Shown here: in pieces, positions 56,931 through 64,000 of the stretch
Layout of the letters: every line of letters starts with the position of its first letter
Position numbering within the stretch: the stretch's first letter is position 1
Assembly: GCA_037367405.1 (NCBI GenBank)
Contig: JAZKJV010006944.1
Location: forward strand, 744,001-808,000
Origin: Ottelia alismoides
Lineage: Eukaryota; Streptophyta; Magnoliopsida; Alismatales; Hydrocharitaceae
Length of the DNA: 64,000 bases
Reading direction: 5' to 3'
Made by a program: the position numbers and the translations under genes
Notes under the pieces: generated by a model
Databases searched by the model: none
Seen by the model: only the letters and a program-made list of their open reading frames with translations
Told to the model about the DNA's origin: nothing

Positions 56931-58435
56931 GTCTCATTTTTTGCCCTTCTTCTATACTTAGATTGTTCACAACCTAAGTATGGGGGGGGGGGAGTCAGTC
57001 CCATCTCTATTTTTTTTCTTTTTTGCTCTCTTACACTTAGCTCGATCTATGTCTTCTCTACGCTTCTTATGCTCTGAAGAGATAGCACTCGCTAAGTATA
57101 GGGGGGGTGTATATTTACTATGTATATATTTTACCCATAGATCATATTTCACCTAAGTCTATATGTATTTACGGGGTAGGTAACTAACTTGTGAAAAAAC
57201 TAAAAAAATGACTTTTATAACTAATACTGATTGTGTCCAATCAAAAGTTTTTTGTAGATGGCTTCTTATTTATTTTTGCACCAAAACAAATCTCTTTCTC
57301 TGTAAATATATATATATATATATATCTAAAAAAGAGAAAGAAGTCATAAAAGTCAAAAAGATGTGTTTGCATTTCATGCATTTGCACTTCATCCAGCATT
57401 TCATGCATCTGTAAAATGCCCTTGGGTTCTAAACCAAGTAAAGAACAGAAACCGAGAGTGGTCTGGACTTGGCCTTAATCTTCCTAATTTTCAGAGGAAC
57501 TTCGTCGAGAAAGAGGATTTTAGAAGCTTTAGGTCTTTGACTTAATTCTCCGAGTTTCACATGACAATGTGCAGAGTTTGAATCCTAGTGTCTAACCTGG
57601 TCGCCTCATTCTGGGTATGACTCTTGAATGGAGAATTAGTTTTTACTCTACACTATGTACTTATCTCAACTCAAACTGGGGGTTGGAAGACTATGCGAGT
57701 TTTTTATTCTGGTAGTGTGGACATCTAAAAATTAGATTGCGGGTTGAAATAAAGCTCCGGAAAATGGATGGACGACTGGGCATATTTTTTTCTAAGACTC
57801 CAAAATATTTATGGAAAAAAGATTCCACATCCATAGAGGCACAACAAGATCCATGCAGAGCTACCTAATATCCAAACAAAAGAAGCCAACTAGAAAATAA
57901 ATATTTGACCAAAAATGTTCAAGCTTCAAGAAAACCTACAGATCTTGGTGCAGACTTTGCTAAACTACATGGCTTCACAAGGAGAGGGGACTACACTGGT
58001 CACCCTCCAGTTTTTTTCACTTTCATCTAATTTCTCACTCTTTTTGATTGAACACAGTGCGACAGACCTTAGAAGAAAATATCTAACTCCCTGAGGATGA
58101 GTTATTGGAGGAGAGGTTTGCATGTTAGTTCGTATTCTGGATGGGAAGAGCTAAAACCTTTCACGCACATGCGTCGATTGTTCAATGTTCATGGGGTATG
58201 CGTTGGGAGGAGGATTGATCTAAGAAGACTTCAGAGCCCAAACCGTGACAATGATGTGTAGTACTTGGAGGCTGTTGATTTTAAAACCCTAATTCTCACA
58301 GAAGTTCTGTTGAACTAATAATCCAATGGTTGGGTCTAGATCCATTTTCACCTTCTGCACATGGTCTTGGTATGGAACCCAATCTCATTTCACCTCATTG
58401 CATTTCTTTAAGATGCTTGGGGACGAGAACGGTTT
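56931..58435 (+). mobile_element. E8: Athila 3' UTR fragment
   Basis: It starts with the hairpin array (56952-57107) and runs colinear with the 3' UTR of E6 on the other strand, to the polypurine tract. No pol lies upstream. It includes a (TA)n run near 57305-57326. Confidence 0.75.
56952..57107 (+). repeat. Hairpin array repeating the polypurine tract, E8
   Basis: CTATACTTAG pairs with CTAAGTATGG (56952-56983, one mismatch at the end), followed by a run of G. A second right arm GCTAAGTATAGGGGGGG is at 57091-57107 and is followed by TATAT stems, exactly as in E1 and E6. Confidence 0.82.
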
Positions 58436-58448
58436 AAGTATAGGGGGG
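58436..58448 (+). promoter_or_regulatory. E8 polypurine tract
   Basis: AAGTATAGGGGGG immediately before TGATGAATC. Confidence 0.9.
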
Positions 58449-58600
58449 TGATGAATCTCAGATTAATCACTCTAAAAGTAATTAATTATTCTTAAATCCC
58501 CTAAATTCATCTGCATTTTATCCATTATTCTGCATAATTAGCATTCATGCATTACAAGGGTTCTAATGATATTTTTACTTTATTTTTATGAAATGATTTA
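58449..58600 (+). repeat. E8 3' LTR, first about 150 bases
   Basis: Same family as the E5/E6 LTR (TGATGAATCTCAG...TAATCACTCTAAAAG). It is truncated in AT-rich DNA; the exact end is not visible. Confidence 0.75.
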
Positions 58601-59488
58601 TTATTTTAAATAAATATAGATATTTACAATATGTACATACTGCTACGTATAGAATATATACATGTTTTTTTTTCATCTTTGATTTTGTAATTTTTACCTT
58701 TATTTTATATAAGTTAAATAAAATATATATAAATATATAAAAAACAATATATACAAAAATACTAAGAATATAAATATACAAATTATATACACTTAATATG
58801 CATAGGTATAATATACAATAACACCCCAAAAGGTCACATTTTACACCTTAACTCTGATTTTTATGAAAACACCTCCATTTTAAAGATTATTTAATTTGGA
58901 GTACAATAAAAGTGAGTTTGTTTAGTTTTTAGTTTTGGTGGAGAAGATTTTGATCTGACGAGTTGAGCTTTGCAGCTTTTTTCTGAGTGTTATTATTAAC
59001 ACAATGTACATTGGTTGTTTTTTGCAATTATTTTTATTATGTACAAAAGGTTTTTTTGTACAAGTTTCATGAAGAAAACATAGTGTTTGAAGTGAATTTG
59101 GGTGTAAATAAATTAGTGAAAAGAATAAGTATTATATATATGCAAATATACAAGTGACGGATGTACACATATGTGTAATGATTTTCTGAATCTTTTGTAT
59201 TAGGCCTTATCTCCCCCCTACTTTATTCATGGTCGATCAGGTCATGTCTTCACATTCTCTTAGGGTTAGAGTCAACATGTATCTATTGCATATATATAGT
59301 CTTTTATTTTCTTTATTTTCACCAGGTTTTTTCTTTATTTATTTTAGATTAAAATTAGTGATAAATATACAATATTTAGACAAGAATCAGGAATAGTAAA
59401 AGAATGGCTTTATTTATATTTTACAGGTGTTTTATAAAGGATTTTAAGCTAAAATAATGAATAAGGATGATGAAATGCAAATTCATCA
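58600..59488 (-). repeat. E9 3' LTR, first about 890 bases
   Basis: The minus strand starts TGATGAATT...CATTTCATCA at 59488. The block 58830-58990 matches the start region of the E2 and E3 LTRs (24080-24260). It meets the oppositely oriented E8 LTR piece head-on near 58600. Confidence 0.72.
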
Positions 59489-61382
59489 TTCCCCTATGCT
59501 CTAGTCCCTTAGCAAACACATATTTAAAGAATAAGTGACTAAAAGAAAAGGAGTAAAGGAAAAATAAAGAACTTAGAACACTATTGAATATTAAACTTAT
59601 TTTCATAAAATCAAAGTAAGGAGCTCGGTCAAACCATTGGATTATTAGTTTAGGCAAAACCTTAGTGGGAAACGCACTTGACACTCAACATCCTCAAGAA
59701 ACCACAAAACTCAAATCAAGTTGCCTCAATAGCCAGGTCATAATAAGTTAACTCATATGAAAACTATTATGACTATAAATCTTTCTTTTACATTGTAAGT
59801 TATATGTAACTCTCATCGGCTAAAGCGGTAAAAGTTAGTCTTCTCCAACATGGTGACCACAATTACCCAATCCAATAACTCTTTACTCGAGAAGTGTGGG
59901 TATTCCCTTCTAAGTTCAAGGGAAACTGGCTCAAAAGAAGGAGGTAGAGAGAAGAATGGATGGTAATCAGTGTGGCTACCAATCCTAAGATGTCTGGCCA
60001 GTGCAGCAAAGTCATCCAGCTGCATGCTCACAAATATCTGACTTGGAAGATCAAGCTTGCTTATTGACTATACATCTACATACATACTCCGACATGCATT
60101 TTATTTTCATTCAGGATTATCCGCATTTTTGGAGTTTTTCATTTTGCATATTTTTATATATAAAGGTACTGCATGTACATAAGGAGCTTTTCATCTTAAG
60201 CCAGTAGATTATCCCTCTTTTGAAGCTTTATTGCAACCCATAGTGCCACAACATTTCATCATTAGACCTTGTCATGATTGAACATGGTAGGGGTACAATG
60301 GCCACAAATGTGTAACTTCTGATGTTTCCATTGGCATGTATTTCTTTTCGATAAATCCCACCCTCTGCCACTTCAATAGAGGTGAGCAAAGTGTAAGTGC
60401 AAGTGTGCAAGCTAGGTCATTATAAAAAAGAATCATGCGTGTGTTTTGAAGTATTTTACTTAGGCAGTCCAGAAGGCATTGAATTAAGTCTTAAGGTTCC
60501 AAAGAATTAAGTCTATGGACCTGAAAAATCTCAATTCCAGTTCCAATAAGGTTCCTATGATTAATTAAATTAAGGTCCAACCAAGGTCCACTCTTTGACT
60601 TTATGGATTTTAAACAATATTTTTAATAGAAAGATAAGGGTTAGTAAATTGAATGTAAGTAATATATAAAAGTAAACATACAAGGATTATACAAATTTGT
60701 ACAACATTTTACAAGAGGATTTTATTTACAAGTTTTAGGTACAAGTTTTATAAAAGGATTTTATACACAACAAAGAATTTTATTTATAGGAGGACAAGTT
60801 ATTAAGGCTTTTACACACACGTATTTCACAAATATATATACATCCCATAATTTATATTCCACATGATAAAACAATTTTACAAAAAAATTACAAACCTTTT
60901 AAAAACATTTTACATAAGTTTTTGCAAACATTTTTTTAAAATATTTTACAAATATTTTACAAAAGTTTTGCAAATGTTTTTGAAAATTGTTTTACAAACA
61001 ATTTTACAAATCATTTCACAAACAAGTTTTTACAAACATTTTGCTTTCAGAAATTTTATAAACATTTTGTACGATATACATAATTTGATATAGAAAATGA
61101 TTTACAAACAAAACATTTTTATAAAATTTTTACAAAGATTTGTACAAAAATAATTTCATAAGATTTTTTTATACATTTTTACAGATAATTTACAATCAAA
61201 TTTTTAAAAGTTTTTATAAAATATTTTAGTAAAATTTTTTTTGCAAACAGTTTTACAGATAATTTTTGCAAATGATTTTACAAATCATTTTAAAGTATTT
61301 TTAATGGCCATATTATTAACAAGCATAGATACAAGATTTGCTAAAGTATATATACAATATATACTTCTCCCCCTATATTTAT
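59489..61382 (-). mobile_element. E9: Athila 3' UTR fragment
   Basis: It is colinear with the E1 3' UTR in reverse: the TAGTCCCTTAGCAAACAC block, the TTTTGAAGCTTTATTGCAACCC block (60216-60241), the GGTTCC/AATTAAGTC block (60490-60560), a long TTTTACAAA repeat region (60660-61300) and a terminal hairpin-array arm (about 61355-61380). A decayed purine tract lies at 59489-59500. It ends at the LTR start at 61383, so it is the target of that LTR. Confidence 0.75.
60660..61300 (-). repeat. TTTTACAAA-type repeat expansion in E9 3' UTR
   Basis: Dozens of irregular units such as ATTTTACAAA, TTTTGCAAA and ATTTTATAAA. The aligned part of E1 (11150-11470) has the same motif (TTTGTAAA on its plus strand) but is shorter. 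Confidence 0.75.
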
Positions 61383-62812
61383 TGATGATTCTCAGATTCA
61401 TCACTTTAAAAGACATTAATTAAGCCCAGTTCCCAAAATTCCTCCATATATTATATGTTATTCTACATAATTAGTATTCATACATGTATAAATAACAATT
61501 GCATTTTATCTCTTATAATTGCATAAAATAAGAAGCCAAGATTCCAACCCTTTTGACCAGTAAAATAAGCTAACTTCTCTGAGTTTTAACTAATTCATAC
61601 TAAATCCGAATGACATGAAATCACTTCCATTTTGTACATATTACTAACAAGAATAAATAAAAAAATCACTAATATAAATAATAAGTGGATTAGAAACTCA
61701 TAACTTAATTTCAGGACAAACAGACTAAAATGTTGATTTCTTCCTCATACAATGTCTGATTTAAACTTATACACATTCAATTACCTTCAAAACAAGATAA
61801 AGTTCAAGTGAATCAGAGCATATATATGAAAATTGGCTTCTGGGCCTCTTTTGTACATCGTCTATTTTGTACGGTCCCAACCGGTCCCTTCCGCTTCACG
61901 TACAATAGTAGTACCAGCCGATGACGCCCGGAACAACCGCCATCCGCTAGCGACTAAGACCACGAGTCATCGGGTTCGAGACCCGAGAGCCTCCCACAAG
62001 AGGTGCATGTGCGGGAGGGGACTGTTGCACGAACTCCTGGCAATTACCTATTATTAATAGCCACGCCCAATCAAACAGAGAGTCACTTGCCTACGTGTTA
62101 CCTCTTTGAAGTTTTGCAGAGCCACCCCTCCTTTGGCCTTGTAATTTCTTTTTAGTTATTCTTATGCATTCCCTAGTTATGTTATTTTATTATTGTATTT
62201 ACAATTAGAACCCTGATTTTTCTTGTAATTTTAGATCTTTACATGGTATCCTTTTTATTGTTAAAAAAATAACATGGTGTTCTTCAATTAGTTCTCTACA
62301 ATTTGGCATAAATGTTGGATTTCTATGTTGTGGTTATTTAACAATTGTTATTCTTGTGGAAATTTGTATTTTTTGCCCACTCTGCACTCAATTTTATAAT
62401 TATTTAAATGGCCTAAAAATTGCTGAAAATTTATGAATCGTAGAATTGATTTTATTTAACATTGTACCCAAAAAGAATTGCAATTTCATGCATAGTTTGC
62501 TCAGTCAAAATTTTTTGTGCATTTTTGTAATTTATTTTTAATAGGTATTTAACTCGTCATTTTTAAGGTTTAAGATTTTTTAGGATATTGCATATATTGT
62601 TATATCTTAGATAATTGTATTTAATAAAAATAAGTAGTTTTAATAGTTATTATAATTATTTATTAAAAAGTATACATTTTGCATTCATTAATTCATTAAA
62701 TACTCATCTTGCATCAAAAAGTTCCAAAAAATATAGTATGTTCAGTTCATCATTATTAACATATCAACCAAGTTTCATAATTTTTGGACAAGATTTGATT
62801 GTTATTTATTTT
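61383..62812 (+). repeat. Athila LTR piece (E5/E6 family), 5' part
   Basis: It starts TGATGATTCTCAG...TTCATCAC and follows the E5/E6 LTR to the position aligned with about 43045, lacking the segment aligned with 43965-44770. It stops inside the LTR and joins chromovirus RNase H. It complements the LTR stub at 51035-51320 and is probably the same LTR, split by an inversion. Confidence 0.82.
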
Positions 62813-63015
62813 TTAGTCAACCATGGACGCAACTACCCCACTCATGACTTGGAGTTGGCGGCCGTATTCTTTGCCTTAAATATTTGACATCCCTATTTGT
62901 ATGGGGTGACATTCCAAATTTTCATCGAATACAAGAATCTCAAATATATTTTTGATCAGAAGGAACTGAATATGAGACAAAGGAGGTGGATTAAATTGCT
63001 AAATTATCGTACCAT
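62813..63015 (+). pseudogene. Chromovirus RNase H fragment
   Basis: The plus-strand frame shows YPTHDLELAAVFFAL, HPYLYG, the FIEYKNLKYIF strand and the QKELNMRQRRW block, all typical of chromovirus RNase H. One in-frame TGA (62885-62887) stands where Trp is usual. It begins about where the E7 RNase H at 51325 stops and has the opposite orientation. Confidence 0.87.
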
Positions 63016-64000
63016 TGACGGGCCGCGGACCTACCCTGTTAATGTTGTCTCTTTGACTATTTCATTGCGGTCGGATAGATCCGCGTCGATCAAAAATAAC
63101 CTCACAAATCGATAAATCGTCTAATGAAATTTACGTGCGGTTTTATATTTATTTAGCTTGGGCAAGCACTAGGGTCGACTCAAGGAGGCAATGGAACAAC
63201 TCGGGATCAAGTGAGAGGGATTAGATTGCGGTTTTCCAAGTGGTATTTTTTTTGTAATTTTTTTATGCGATAAAAATGCCAAATGCCGAATACGAATTGG
63301 ATTAAGCTAACACAAAAAGCACTAACTTAGCCAAATTTAATTTTATTATGAAATTAGTCCAAATTGGCCAAATTATATTCTTCGTGTAAACCTAATCCAA
63401 TGATGAATGCAAATGTTATTTTTTTGGAATTTTTGGATTTAAAATGCACAAAAGAAAAATGCAAACTTTTTTAGGGTTTTTATGCAATTTTTTATGCAAA
63501 TGATATGAAAAATTATGAAAAATTTACTGGAAGATAAATATGATGAAATGAAACTACATTAATATTTTTGGAATTTTCTGACACTTTTTAATTTTTTATA
63601 ATTTTTTTTACTAAAAATAGAGCGACTACGGGTATTTAATTCCTAATAAATCCACGAAACCAACTTATCCAGAGATTGATTTAGAATGCAGGAGACTTGA
63701 AATTTCTCAAAAATATTGATCGTGAAATTAATTAAAAATCAATTACACAAATCACCCTAGAATGTATTCTATGTACAAGACAACTCCGAATTGGACGCTA
63801 ATTAAAGCACACTAAAATACATCATTCATAATTTTTTCACAATTTTTGGAGCAATAAATAACTACGTGCGAATTTCGGAGCTTAAATGGGTAAAATTTCA
63901 CTGATTTTCAATCTCTGATTATTAATAAAATGTCAAATGCTAACAAAAATGTAAATAAATAGCCATGAGATAAAGAATTAGTTGATCATCAACATGTTAT
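63016..64000 (-). repeat. E10 Athila LTR, 3' part, cut by window end
   Basis: On the minus strand it ends GCGGCCCGTCA at 63016, abutting RNase H directly, so it is a 3' or solo LTR inserted there. From about 63160 it aligns with the E2 LTR from about 21825: the GGGCAAG...GTCGA block, the AAATTAGTCCAA block and the AATGATGAATGC block. Its internal region would lie to the right. Confidence 0.8.

Noticed and set aside
57305..57326. (TA)n run
   Set aside because: Simple microsatellite in an AT-rich UTR.

Overview
This window is plant heterochromatin: a stack of nested, broken LTR retrotransposons with no intact host gene that I can recognise. The evidence for an angiosperm nuclear genome is the set of Ty3/gypsy families. 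Several elements belong to the Athila lineage: primer-binding sites (PBS) complementary to tRNA-Asp, LRSGR and PFPRAL motifs between gag and protease, LTRs beginning TGATGAAT, and polypurine tracts AGTATAGGGGGG. Two elements have tRNA-Met-type PBSs and TGT...ACA LTRs, as in chromoviruses. I cannot name the species.

Layout, with labels used below. E1 (+, 1-16341): a nearly complete Athila element, 5' LTR cut by the window edge, then PBS, gag, protease-RT-RNase H-integrase, a long 3' UTR and a complete 3.64-kb 3' LTR. E2 (-, 16342-24600): RT fragment, protease, gag, PBS and a 2.9-kb 5' LTR; E1 sits inside its RT. E3 (-, 24601-26546 and 36798-39686): its gag is interrupted by E2, and its PBS/leader by E4. 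E4 (+, 26547-36797): two 3.8-kb LTRs around a 2.3-kb internal region that holds only a dead gag, plus a leftover internal end left of the first LTR. E5 and E6 (-, 39687-51320): Athila derivatives in tandem sharing one LTR (42736-45268); E6 keeps a protease-like region but no RT, RNase H or integrase. E7 (-, 51325 to about 55.7 kb): a degenerate chromovirus. 55.87-56.64 kb is a unique-looking, possibly gene-derived piece. E8 (+) and E9 (-) are 3'-UTR/LTR pieces of two more Athila elements (56.9-61.4 kb). The right edge holds an Athila LTR piece (61383-62812), an RNase H piece (62813-63015) and the LTR of E10 (-, 63016-64000).

Order of events read from the junctions: E5/E6 received E3 in its protease region, E3 received E2 in gag, and E2 received E1 in RT; the second halves of E2, E3 and E5 should therefore lie left of the window. 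E4 entered E3 separately. An inversion of about 11.5 kb with ends near 51325 and 62812 explains why an Athila LTR and a chromovirus RNase H gene are both broken, reciprocally, at those two points.

All coding regions are dead. E1 carries frameshifts, one stop and a changed protease active site. E2 and E4 keep one long frame interrupted almost only by TAG/TAA codons, as expected from C-to-T decay of CAG/CAA. The most unusual structures are (a) arrays of perfect hairpins whose right arm repeats the polypurine tract, in the 3' UTRs of several Athila families, (b) a TTATC/GATAA hairpin array in the internal region of E4, and (c) the reciprocal inversion breakpoints.
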